Shown piece after piece: positions 17,711 to 25,950 of a DNA stretch of 64,000 nt. The notes under the pieces were generated by a model. The model did not search any database. It worked only from the letters and a program-made list of their open reading frames with translations, and had not been told where the DNA came from. Source of the DNA: Streptomyces gardneri (GTDB lineage Bacteria; Actinomycetota; Actinomycetes; Streptomycetales; Streptomycetaceae); NCBI RefSeq assembly GCF_006539185.1, contig NZ_BJMN01000042.1, positions 1-64,000 of the forward strand, read 5' to 3'. Made by a program: the position numbers and the translations under genes. Position 1 is the stretch's first letter. The number at the start of each line of letters is the position of its first letter.

Positions 17711-17825
17711 GGTCCGAACGTACTGCATCGGAGTGGGAGTGTGCCCAGGTGGGGGCGGGGAGCCCCCCGGGGCACCGGAGGTGCCCGGGGAGCTCAGCAG
17801 GCCGCCCCAGCCCGCGGTGGGCGGC

Positions 17826-19607
17826 TCAGCGGCGGGCATATTCGCGGAAGCCGCGTCCCGTCTTGCGGCCGAGGCAGCCGGCGGCCACCAGGTGCTCCAG
17901 GAGCGGGGCCGGAGCGAGGCCCGGGTCGCGGAACTCGCGGTGCAGCACCTGCTCGATCGCGAGCGAGACGTCCAGACCGACCACGTCGAGCAGCTCGAAC
18001 GGGCCCATCGGGTAGCCGCCGCCCAGCTTCATCGCGGCGTCGATGTCGTCGAGGGTCGCGTAGTGCTCCTGGACCATCTTGATCGCGTTGTTCAGGTACG
18101 GGAAGAGCAGCGCGTTCACGATGAAGCCGGCGCGGTCGCCGCAGTCCACCGGGTGCTTGCGGATCTTCGCGGTGACCTCGCGGACGGTCGCGTGGACGTC
18201 GTCGGCCGTCAGGACCGTGCGGACGATCTCGACCAGCTTCATCGCCGGCGCCGGGTTGAAGAAGTGCATCCCGATGACGTCCTGCGGGCGCGAGGTGGCC
18301 CGGGCACAGGCCACGACCGGCAGCGAGGAGGTCGTGGTGGCGAGCACCGCGCCCGGCTTGCAGATCTTGTCGAGCCGCGCGAACAGCTCCTGCTTGATCT
18401 CCAGGTCCTCGGCGACCGCCTCGACGGCCAGGTCGACCTCGGCGAAGGCGTCGAGCGTGCCCGCGGCGGTGATCAGGGCCAGGGTGGTGTCACGGGCCTC
18501 GCCGGTCATCCGGCCCTTGTCCACGGAGCGGGCCAGGGACTTGGCGATCCGGGCCTTGGCCGTGTCCGCCTTCTCCTGCGAGCGGGCCGCGAGGACGACC
18601 TCGTACCCGGCCTTCGCGAAGACCTCGGCGATGCCGGAGGCCATGGTGCCGGAGCCGGCGACGCCGACCGAGCGGACCTCACGGGCGGCGCCGGCGTCGG
18701 CGGAGGTCAGCGGGGTGAGCGCGTCCCGGACGACCTCGCCGGAGCCCGGCGCCTCGTACGTGTAGAAGCCGCGGCCCGCCTTGCGGCCGGTCAGGCCCGC
18801 CTCGCTGAGCTGCTTGAGGATCGGGGCCGGGGCGTGCAGCCGGTCGTGCGAGGAGGCGTACATGGCCTCCAGGACCGTACGGGCCGTGTCGACGCCGATC
18901 AGGTCGAGCAGCGCCAGCGGGCCCATCGGCAGACCGCAGCCCAGCTTCATCGCCGCGTCGATGTCCTCGCGGGAGGCGTACTTCGCCTCGTACATGGCGG
19001 CGGCCTGGTTCAGGTAGCCGAAGAGCAGACCGTCCGCGATGAAACCGGCCCGGTCGCCGACCGCCACCGGCTCCTTGCCGAGGTCCTGCGCGAGCCGGGT
19101 GACGGCGTCGACGGCCCGCGGGTCGGTCAGCACGGAGGAGACCACCTCGACCAGCTTCATCGCCTGCACGGGGGCGAAGAAGTGCAGGCCGAGCACCCGC
19201 TCGGGGTGGGCCGAGTCGGCGGCGAGCCGGGTGACGGAGAGCGCGTTGGTGCCGGTGGCCAGGATGGCGTCGGGCCGGACGATCCCGTCGAGCGCCCGGA
19301 AGACCTCCTGCTTCGCCTCGTACGACTCGGGCACGACCTCGATCACGAGGTCGGCCTCGGCGGCCGCCTGGAGGTCGGAGAAGGTGCGGAAGCGGGCCAG
19401 GACGTCCTGCCGCTCCTCCTCGGTGATCCGCTCGCGGGCCACGGCGCGGGCGGTGGAGGCCTCCAGGGCGGCGACGGCCCGGGCGGAGGCGGTGTCGTCG
19501 ATGTCGATGCCGATGACCTCGCGGCCGGCCCGGGCGAGGACGTCGGCGATGCCGGTGCCCATGGTGCCGAGACCGACGACGGCGATGGTGGAGAGAGGGG
19601 TGTCCAT
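17826..19607 (-). CDS. Duplicated 3-hydroxyacyl-CoA (3-hydroxybutyryl-CoA) dehydrogenase
   Basis: 593 residues from the ATG at 19607, with GGAG upstream. Two complete dehydrogenase units lie in tandem. Each has an NAD fold (VVGLGTMGTGIADVLARAG near residue 10; VAGSGTMASGIAEVFAKAG near 295) and its own helical 3HCDH dimer domain (GFIADGLLFGYLNQAA; GFIVNALLFPYLNNAIK). Each copy has a FFxPxxxMKLVE segment with the catalytic His (GLHFFAPVQAMKLVE; GMHFFNPAPAMKLVE). It interconverts acetoacetyl-CoA and 3-hydroxybutyryl-CoA and would feed crotonyl-CoA, after dehydration, to Ccr. Such fused forms occur in actinobacteria. Preceded by a long leader with two hairpins and a palindromic operator candidate. 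Confidence 0.92.
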   Translation of the reverse strand: MDTPLSTIAVVGLGTMGTGIADVLARAGREVIGIDIDDTASARAVAALEASTARAVARERITEEERQDVLARFRTFSDLQAAAEADLVIEVVPESYEAKQEVFRALDGIVRPDAILATGTNALSVTRLAADSAHPERVLGLHFFAPVQAMKLVEVVSSVLTDPRAVDAVTRLAQDLGKEPVAVGDRAGFIADGLLFGYLNQAAAMYEAKYASREDIDAAMKLGCGLPMGPLALLDLIGVDTARTVLEAMYASSHDRLHAPAPILKQLSEAGLTGRKAGRGFYTYEAPGSGEVVRDALTPLTSADAGAAREVRSVGVAGSGTMASGIAEVFAKAGYEVVLAARSQEKADTAKARIAKSLARSVDKGRMTGEARDTTLALITAAGTLDAFAEVDLAVEAVAEDLEIKQELFARLDKICKPGAVLATTTSSLPVVACARATSRPQDVIGMHFFNPAPAMKLVEIVRTVLTADDVHATVREVTAKIRKHPVDCGDRAGFIVNALLFPYLNNAIKMVQEHYATLDDIDAAMKLGGGYPMGPFELLDVVGLDVSLAIEQVLHREFRDPGLAPAPLLEHLVAAGCLGRKTGRGFREYARR

Positions 19608-19682
19608 CAGGGGACTCCAGGGAGGAAGAGTGACGACTGAGGGCAGTGCGCGCGCGAGAGGGAAAGGGCGCGGGAAAGAACG

Positions 19683-19716
19683 AGGGCGAAGCCCTTGGAA
19701 GGAAGGGCGAAGCCCT
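19683..19716 (-). promoter_or_regulatory. Two identical small hairpins in the dehydrogenase leader
   Basis: The 13-base sequence AGGGCGAAGCCCT occurs at 19683-19695 and 19704-19716. In the message (minus strand) each forms AGGGC-TTC-GCCCT. They lie 75-110 bases before the start codon of the gene at 17826-19607. The purine/pyrimidine-rich region 19608-19917 otherwise contains no gene. Function is unknown; RNA stability or translation control is possible. Confidence 0.6.
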
Positions 19717-19755
19717 GAAGAAAGGGGCGACGGACTCTGTCCCGGAGTCACATCG

Positions 19756-19810
19756 AAACTGCCGAACCGACGAAACGCTCACAACAACTGCGTCACCAGG
19801 TTGTTGTGAG
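19756..19810 (-). promoter_or_regulatory. Candidate operator and promoter of the dehydrogenase gene
   Basis: A perfect inverted repeat, CTCACAACAAC (19778-19788) and GTTGTTGTGAG (19800-19810), with 11 bases between. On the minus strand TTGTGA (19779-19784) and CAGTTT (19756-19761) are 17 bases apart and could be the promoter, the operator overlapping its -35. A TetR-type or similar dimer could bind; the TetR gene downstream is the nearest candidate. Confidence 0.55.
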
Positions 19811-19917
19811 GAGCGCGGGTGGTGACCCGCTCACCTGAGACTAACCGGCCGGTAACGAGCGCGCCAGTCCCGGCAAGTTGAGAAAGTGTGATCTGGATCG
19901 CGGATAGGCTCGGATGC

Positions 19918-20532
19918 ATGGAAAGCGCCGAGGATCCGGAATTCTGCTCGATGATCGATCGATTGCGGGAAGAGATCGAGAATGACACCGGAGAAGTCCC
20001 GGCGGCATTCGGAGAACTCGCCGGAACCGACGACCCGGAAGAACTCCACCAGGTCCTCACCGCCCCCGGACAGCCGCTCTGGGCCCGCGAGATCGCCGCC
20101 TTCAAACTCGGACTCGCGGGCGACCCCCGGGCCTTCGAGGCGCTCGTCCTCCTCCTCAACCACCGCGACGCCGAGCGCTGCGTCACCGCCGCCCACGCCC
20201 TGGTCCGGCTCGGCGACCCGCGCACCGCCCGCGCGGCCGCCGCCCTCGCCACCAACGAACTCCGCGTCGCCTACGCCCTCCTGCCGGTCCGGCTGCTCGC
20301 GCAACTCCGCGCCCCCGAGTCCGTCCCGGCCCTGATCACCGTCCTCCGGCGGCGCCTGCCGGCCGACGACCCGCACTGGCGGGTCGGGCTCGCGTGCGTC
20401 GAGGGCCTCGGCACCCTCGGGGACCCGCGAGCCCGTACGGCATTGGAGTCCGCGCTGCCGCACCCCCGGCTCGGCCGCGCGGCCGAGGAGTCACTCGCCC
20501 GGCTCGGCTCCGACAGCGTTTCCGGCGGCTGA
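19918..20532 (+). CDS. HEAT-repeat protein of unknown function
   Basis: 204 residues from the ATG at 19918. This start needs no ribosome site: the -10-like TAGGCT ends seven bases upstream, so the message is probably leaderless. The chain is built of helical repeats: REIAAFKLGLAGDPRAFEALVLLLNHRDAERCVTAAHALVRLGDPRTARAAAALA, then a copy with VRLLAQLRAPESVPALITVL and a third with VEGLGTLGDPRARTALESAL. PBS-lyase/HEAT style repeats like these bind proteins or act as scaffolds. Cytosolic. Divergent from the dehydrogenase; convergent with the MFS gene, overlapping it by 42 bases. Confidence 0.85.
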   Translation: MESAEDPEFCSMIDRLREEIENDTGEVPAAFGELAGTDDPEELHQVLTAPGQPLWAREIAAFKLGLAGDPRAFEALVLLLNHRDAERCVTAAHALVRLGDPRTARAAAALATNELRVAYALLPVRLLAQLRAPESVPALITVLRRRLPADDPHWRVGLACVEGLGTLGDPRARTALESALPHPRLGRAAEESLARLGSDSVSGG

Positions 20533-21750
20533 CGGCGCCGGGAGCAGCGTCACGACCGCCGTGACGACGGCCGGCAGCGCCGCGAGCGCGAAGCAGAGGG
20601 CCAGGGGCAGCCGGCCGACGAGCAGCCCCGCTCCGGCCGTGGCCGCCGTGCCGCCCGCGTTGAACGCGGTGTTGACCCAGGCCCCGGCCTGGGTGCGACG
20701 GCCGGGGCCCGCCGACTCGTCGGCGAGCAGATAGGCGCTCGTGAGCGCGGGCGCCAGGAACAGACCGCCGAGCGCGACACAGCCGACCAGGACGTACGGG
20801 TGAGGGGACAGCCCCGCCGCCGCCAGGACCGCGCCGAGCCCGAGCGTGAGCAGCGACAGGCGTACGGCGGTGGGGATCCGTACGTCCACGGCGCCGAGCG
20901 CCAGACCGCCGACCGCGCTGCCCGCCGACAGGGCCGACATCGCCCACGGCACGACCCCGGGCCGGTGGTGCGCGTCGGCGAAGGCGATCACCAGCAGGTC
21001 GAAGGCGCCCAGGCAGACGCCCATCGAGGCGGCGACGGCGACGGCCCGCACGACGCCGGTACGCGCCGGGATCGCCGTCCCGGTCTCCGCCCCCGAGGCC
21101 TCGCTCGCGTCCGCCCGCTTCCTTCCGGCCCCGCCCCGCACCACCGGAGACGTGACGAGGGCGAGCGTCCCGGTCAGGACGAGCCCGGCGCTCACCGCGA
21201 GCCCGGCCGCCGCCGGCGCGTACCCCGTGAGCAGCCCCACCAGCAAGGGTCCGGAGACGAAGAGGAGTTCCTCCGCCACCGTGTCCAGGCTGTAGGCGCG
21301 CCGCAGCAGATCCCGGTCCGGGATCATCGCGCTCAACTGGGCCCGCATCACCGGGCCCAGCGGCGGGGTCACCGCGCCCGCCGCTCCGGCGAGGGCCATG
21401 AGCGTGAGCAACGGGGGCGCGGTCCCGGCGGCTGCCACCGCGAGCGCGGTGAGCAGCAGCGCGTATCCGAGCGCCAGCGGGGGCAGGGCCCGGCGCGGTC
21501 CGAGGCGGTCGACGAGGGCCGCCCGCGCGGGCGAGAGCAGGACGGCGGTCAGCCCCCACACGGCCATGACCGTGCCGGCCGCCGCGTACGAGCCGGTGCT
21601 CGTCTTGACCGAGAGGAGCAGGGAGAGCGGGGCTGTCCCGTTGGAGAGCCGCCCGAGCAGCGCCGCCCCGAAGGTGCGGCGGACGTGCGGGATTCTCAGG
21701 ACCGCCGCGTAGGTGGGCGCGGGGGACAGGGCAGGGGAGGTCGCGGACAC
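20491..21750 (-). CDS. MFS transporter (probable exporter)
   Basis: 419 residues starting at GTG 21750, with GAGG nine bases upstream. About twelve hydrophobic segments, with the loop-2/3 motif ALVDRLGPRRALPP (degenerate MFS motif A: G-x3-D-R-x-G-R-R). The middle loop between the halves is Arg/Ala/Glu-rich. No motif identifies the substrate; small drug-efflux-type MFS proteins look like this. Downstream of the RidA gene on the same strand (145-base gap), so possibly co-transcribed with it. Its last 42 bases overlap the HEAT gene head-on. Confidence 0.85.
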   Translation of the reverse strand: MSATSPALSPAPTYAAVLRIPHVRRTFGAALLGRLSNGTAPLSLLLSVKTSTGSYAAAGTVMAVWGLTAVLLSPARAALVDRLGPRRALPPLALGYALLLTALAVAAAGTAPPLLTLMALAGAAGAVTPPLGPVMRAQLSAMIPDRDLLRRAYSLDTVAEELLFVSGPLLVGLLTGYAPAAAGLAVSAGLVLTGTLALVTSPVVRGGAGRKRADASEASGAETGTAIPARTGVVRAVAVAASMGVCLGAFDLLVIAFADAHHRPGVVPWAMSALSAGSAVGGLALGAVDVRIPTAVRLSLLTLGLGAVLAAAGLSPHPYVLVGCVALGGLFLAPALTSAYLLADESAGPGRRTQAGAWVNTAFNAGGTAATAGAGLLVGRLPLALCFALAALPAVVTAVVTLLPAPSAAGNAVGAEPGE

Positions 21751-21895
21751 GGCGAAATACCTCGGGTGTTCCTCGGAAGGGCGCCGGGCGAGGGGGCCTG
21801 CGGCGCCGAAGCGTGCTGGGTCGGCTGAGGACCGCGCCGCGTGGGCACGATGCGTCGGGTCGCCGACTCCTAGGCACGGAAGAGGAACATGTGCG

Positions 21896-22351
21896 TCAAC
21901 GTATCAAACGAAGATCCGCCCCACTGCCGTCGGGCACGTCCGTGACCTGCTCGGGGACGAGCGCGAACGCCTCGATCTCCAGGAGCAGTTCCGGCCGGAC
22001 GAGCGCCGAGACCTGCACGGCCGAGCTCGCCGGGAGCGGCGCCCCCGCGAAGTAGGCGTCCCGGGCGTCCCGCACCGCCGGGAGGTGGGCCACGTCCGTG
22101 ACGAAGTAGGTCAGCTTCACCACGTCCCCGAAACCCGCGCCCGCGGCGGCGAGGCAGCGCTCCAGATTGGCGAAGACCTGGTGGGCCTGGGCCACCGCGT
22201 CGCCCTCCCCGACCACCGCGCCCGAGGCGTCCAGCGCGCACTGGCCGGATATCGCGACGAACCGGCCGGTCCCCCAGACGACGTGGCTGTACTGCGGACT
22301 GGGCGCGAGGCCGTCGGGAGCGGGAACATGCGTGAGGTGTTGGCTGGTCAT
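21896..22351 (-). CDS. RidA/YjgF-family protein
   Basis: 151 residues. RidA fold: YSHVVWGTGRFVAISGQCALDASGAVVGEGDAVAQAHQVFANLERCLAAAGAGFGDVVKLTYFVTD, then RPELLLEIEAFAL, where the Arg and the EIEA strand correspond to the conserved active-site region. Classical RidA hydrolyses reactive enamine/imine intermediates from PLP enzymes, whereas this Rid subfamily is less well defined. It carries a 20-residue C-terminal extension. Divergent from the frameshifted MFS gene. Confidence 0.88.
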   Translation of the reverse strand: MTSQHLTHVPAPDGLAPSPQYSHVVWGTGRFVAISGQCALDASGAVVGEGDAVAQAHQVFANLERCLAAAGAGFGDVVKLTYFVTDVAHLPAVRDARDAYFAGAPLPASSAVQVSALVRPELLLEIEAFALVPEQVTDVPDGSGADLRLIR

Positions 22352-22488
22352 GCCTCACATCCTCGCGCACACCACTGACAGCCCCCGCACCGCTCCCTGC
22401 AGGAAAAGCCCGAGTTCATGACAGATGGTCTGCTTTGCGAGGTTTGTCCATTTGGTTCAGGATTATCTGCCTGGAGGATCGTCATGGG

Positions 22489-24058
22489 ATGCGAGTTCCT
22501 CACCGGTGCGGGAGCCGCGAGTTGAGCGCGCGTGCGGGGGGTGGATCCCCGGCCGCTGCCGCTCGGGCCTCCACCGGTGTTCTCACGGCTACCTGCGTCT
22601 CGGCTTTCGTGGTGAACGCCAACACATCCGCTGTCAGCATTCTTCTGCCCGCCATCAGCGAGGACACCGGTTCCTCACTGGCCACGCTGCAGTGGGCGGT
22701 GACCGGGTACTCACTGGTCGGCGCGGCGGTCATCGTCACCTCCGGGGCCCTGGGGGGACATCTTCGGCCGCCGCCGGATCTGCATCGGCGGCCTGCTGCT
22801 CTTCGTGGCGTCGTGTGTCCTGATCGCGCTCGCGGAAAGCGGTGGGATGGTCATCGCCGGCCGCGCCGTCCAGGGCGCGGCCGGTTCGACGATCCTGGCC
22901 TGCGGGCTGAGCCTGCTGTCCGCGGGGACCTCGGGTGACGAGCAGATGCGGGCGGTGTCGCTGTGGGGGGCGGCGTCCGCCGCGGGTGCCGCCGCAGGGC
23001 CGTTGGTGGGCGGGGCGCTCGTCGACGTCACCGGCTGGCAGGGCCTGTTCTGGATCGACGCCGTCATCGCCGCAGTGTGCGTGCCGCTGACCCTGCGTAC
23101 CGTGCCGGAGTCCTCCGACCCTTCGCGTTCTCGCTCCGTCGATGTGGCCGGGACCGTGCTGATCGCCGCCGTCCTCGTGCCGTTCGTCTTCGCCGTGACC
23201 GAGGGCGCGGACTGGGGATGGCTCAGCGCACCGACGCTCATCTGCTTCCTGGTCTCGGCCGCCGCCGTGGTCGCGTTCGTCGCCGTCGAGAAGCGGGTGC
23301 GCGCGCCTCTGCTCGACCTGGCGCTGCTGCGCAACAGGTTCCTCGTCGGGTCGAGTGTGGCGATCCTCGTGGTGGCCGGCTGCATCAACGCCGTCATGTA
23401 CGTGTGCAGTCTCTACTTCCAGAACCCCGACGGCCTGGGCATGACCCCTCTCGAAGCGGGCGTGGCAACCCTGCCGGCCGCGGCCGGCATCGTGATCACC
23501 GCGCCGTTGATCACCCGGTTCGTCGATCGCCTCGGCGCCCGGAAGGTCATCGCGGCGGGGTTCGGGATCGCGACCGTCGCCTTCGCCGTGTTCGCCTTCG
23601 TCACCGCGGACTGGAGCTATGCCGTGTTCGTCGTGCCGTTGGTCGTCCTCGCCTTCGGGCTCGGACTGGCGAACGGGCCTTCCTCGTCCGTCGCCACCGC
23701 CTGCGTCACCACCGACCAGGTCGGTGCGGCGTCCGGTATCTCCAACATGGCGGCCGTTCTCACCGCCGTCACCGCCGCCCTCTTCAGCGCGGTCTACACC
23801 CGTCAGCACGCGAACAGCGCCGCCGTGGCGGACGCCCTCGCGGCCGGGTTCTCCCGCGCCGCCATCGGCCTGGCCCTCTTCTGCGCGTTCGGAATCGTCC
23901 TGACCCTCCTGGTCGGCCGTATCCGCCCCACAGGACCGCCCACCACCGCCCACTACGCCGCGGCGGCGGCCGCCGGCTCCCACACCGTTCCCACCCGGCC
24001 CGTCCCCACCCAGTCCGTCACCACGAGAACGGACCCGGTGGACGGCGCCCCCGAGTGA
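22489..24058 (+). pseudogene. MFS drug-efflux-type transporter interrupted by a +1 frameshift
   Basis: The N-terminal 90 residues (from ATG 22489, with GGAGG at 22473) include LTATCVSAFVVNANTSAVSILLPAISEDTG and WAVTGYSLVGAAVIVTSGALG, the opening of a 14-TM-style DHA2 transporter. The frame then breaks at a run of six G (22752-22757). Removing one G restores TSGALGDIFGRRRICIGGLLLF, MFS motif A, and continues unbroken to 24058. So one base is extra, either a real inactivating mutation, a reversible slippage site or a sequencing error. The second half has intact TM segments and MDVTGWQGLFW-like DVTGWQGLFWID. Surrounding sequence at 22420-22480 is less GC-rich than the neighbours. Confidence 0.8.
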
Positions 24059-24068
24059 AGGCGCCACC

Positions 24069-24104
24069 GACAGTGCCCGCGTCCCCCGGGGCGCGGGCAC
24101 TGTC
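24069..24104. terminator. Bidirectional hairpin terminator
   Basis: GACAGTGCCCGCG (24069-24081) pairs perfectly with CGCGGGCACTGTC (24092-24104) around a C/G-rich loop. It lies between the convergent MFS and hydrolase genes. Confidence 0.88.
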
Positions 24105-24155
24105 AGTGGGTCCGTGAGCGCTTTCGGTCGGTGCGGACGTCGTCAGCGGACGTCG

Positions 24156-25847
24156 TCAGCGGACGTGGCCGAGGAGGCCGTGCAGGGTGACGGCGGTCGC
24201 CTCCGGGCGCAGGGCGCCGACCCTCTTGCCCGAGGCCGCGTCCTTCCCGGTTTCCTTCCCGGTTTCCTTCCCGGCTTCCGTTCCGGCTTCCTTCCCGGCC
24301 TTCTTCTCGGTCTTCCCGGCCGGGGCCAGGGGCTCGGGCTCCGGCTCCGGGAGCGCCTCGCAGACCGCGTCGACCTCGCCCCCGTCCTTGGCGCGCGGCA
24401 CCGTGCCGGTGGCGAGGTAGGCGGCCAGGTGGTCGTCGAGGCAGTCGTTTCCGCCGAGGGTCACCCCGTGGTTCCCGCCGCCCTCCTCGACGACCAGGCT
24501 GGAGCCGCGTACCAGCCGGTGCAGCGCCATGGCGCCCTCGTACGGGGTCGCCGCGTCCTCCGTCGCCTGGAGGATGAGGACCGGCGGCAGCTGGTCGTTG
24601 GTGACGTCCGGCGGGGTCAGGGCCGGCACCGGCCAGAAGGCGCAGGGAGCGTTGTACCAGGCGTTGTTCCAGGTCGAGAACGGCGCCTTCGCGTGGACGT
24701 CCCAGCTGTCCTTCCGCCAGACGTTCCAGTCGCGGGGCCAGGCCGCGTCCCGGCACTGCACGCTCGTGTAGACCGAGTAGCCGTTGTCGGCGGAGGCGTC
24801 GGCCTCCCCGTACTTCTCGTACGCCTCCGTCAGGGGCGCCGCGTCGCCGTCGTTGACGTAGGACGAGAACGCGCTCGCGAGGCGGGGCCAGTACCCGTTG
24901 TAGTAACCCCCGGGCAGGAAGGTGTCCTCCAGCTCGCCCGGTCCGACCTTCCCGCCGGCCGGGGCCTCGCGCAGCGCGTCGCGCATCCGGTACCAGGCGG
25001 CCTCGACCGCCGCCGGGTCGGTGCCCAGCTTGTAGACCGCGTTCTGCCGGGCGACCCAGGCCATGAAGTCCTTGTGGCGGGTGTCGAAGGCGTAGTCCTG
25101 CGCGATGTTGTCCTCGTACCAGACCCCGTGCGGATTGACGACGGAGTCGAGCGCCATGCGCCGCACCCGGTCCGGGTACAGCCGTGCGTAGACCGCGCCC
25201 AGGTAGGTGCCGTACGAGTAGCCGAGGTAGTTGACCTTCGGCGCGCCGAGCGCCTCCCGGATCGCGTCGACGTCCCGGGCGGTGCTCACGGTGTCGATGT
25301 ACGGAAGGACGTCGGCGTACTTCTTGCCGCAGGCCTCCGCGAAGGCCTGGGCCCGCTCGACCGCCGCCTTCTCGGCGTCGGCGCCGAGCGGCACCGAGTC
25401 GGGACGGACCGGCGCGAAATGGCCCGGCCGGCAGTCGAGCGCGGGCTCGCTCCGGCCGACCCCGCGCGGGTCGAAGCCGATCACGTCGTACTCGGCGGCC
25501 ACCTTCGGGGGCAGCGAGGCCGCCACGTACCCGGCCATCGTGCGTCCGCTGCCGCCGGGACCGCCGGGGTTCACGAGCAGCGGCCCCTGGAAGGTCTTCG
25601 CGGTGTGCGGGACCCGGGTGAGGGCGAGCGTGATGCTCCGCCCGGCCGGGTCGTCGTGGTCGAGCGGCACCTTCAGGGTGGCGCACTGGAGCTTCGGGTA
25701 CGCCTGAGTGGCGCAGCCGGTCCAGGCGAGCCGGGGCAGCGGTCGGGGGGTCGGTTCGCCGGCGTCCGCGGGGCCGGCCGGCAGGACGGTGACCGTCCCG
25801 GCGACCAGCGCTCCAGCGGCGATCAGCATTCCTGCGCGTGGGGTCAT
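24156..25847 (-). CDS. Secreted alpha/beta-hydrolase (tripeptidyl aminopeptidase type)
   Basis: 563 residues with an N-terminal signal peptide ending near GPADA. Hydrolase core: LLVNPGGPGGSG oxyanion region, nucleophile elbow GYSYGT, acid region LILQATEDAATPYEGAM and the catalytic His in GGGNHGVTLGG. This is the TAP-like secreted peptidase group of Streptomyces (S33-related), which clips peptides from protein N-termini. The C-terminal 70 residues are unusual: EPEPEP, then a Lys/Glu/Gly/Thr repeat (KEAGTEAGKETGKETGK), encoded by a run of short DNA repeats near 24240-24310. Likely extracellular or wall-associated. Confidence 0.88.
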   Translation of the reverse strand: MTPRAGMLIAAGALVAGTVTVLPAGPADAGEPTPRPLPRLAWTGCATQAYPKLQCATLKVPLDHDDPAGRSITLALTRVPHTAKTFQGPLLVNPGGPGGSGRTMAGYVAASLPPKVAAEYDVIGFDPRGVGRSEPALDCRPGHFAPVRPDSVPLGADAEKAAVERAQAFAEACGKKYADVLPYIDTVSTARDVDAIREALGAPKVNYLGYSYGTYLGAVYARLYPDRVRRMALDSVVNPHGVWYEDNIAQDYAFDTRHKDFMAWVARQNAVYKLGTDPAAVEAAWYRMRDALREAPAGGKVGPGELEDTFLPGGYYNGYWPRLASAFSSYVNDGDAAPLTEAYEKYGEADASADNGYSVYTSVQCRDAAWPRDWNVWRKDSWDVHAKAPFSTWNNAWYNAPCAFWPVPALTPPDVTNDQLPPVLILQATEDAATPYEGAMALHRLVRGSSLVVEEGGGNHGVTLGGNDCLDDHLAAYLATGTVPRAKDGGEVDAVCEALPEPEPEPLAPAGKTEKKAGKEAGTEAGKETGKETGKDAASGKRVGALRPEATAVTLHGLLGHVR

Positions 25848-25950
25848 AGGGCGTCCGTGCCCCGCGGGGGCCGCGGGACGGCCGTTTTCGCCGAGAGTTG
25901 ACCCGAACAGAGGAGGATCCGACGGCGTGTCAGGTGAACCGGTCCGATGA

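Noticed and set aside
10393..19607. Polyketide biosynthetic gene cluster.
   Set aside because: The genes are primary acyl-CoA metabolism; no ketosynthase, NRPS or tailoring genes adjoin, though Ccr can supply extender units.
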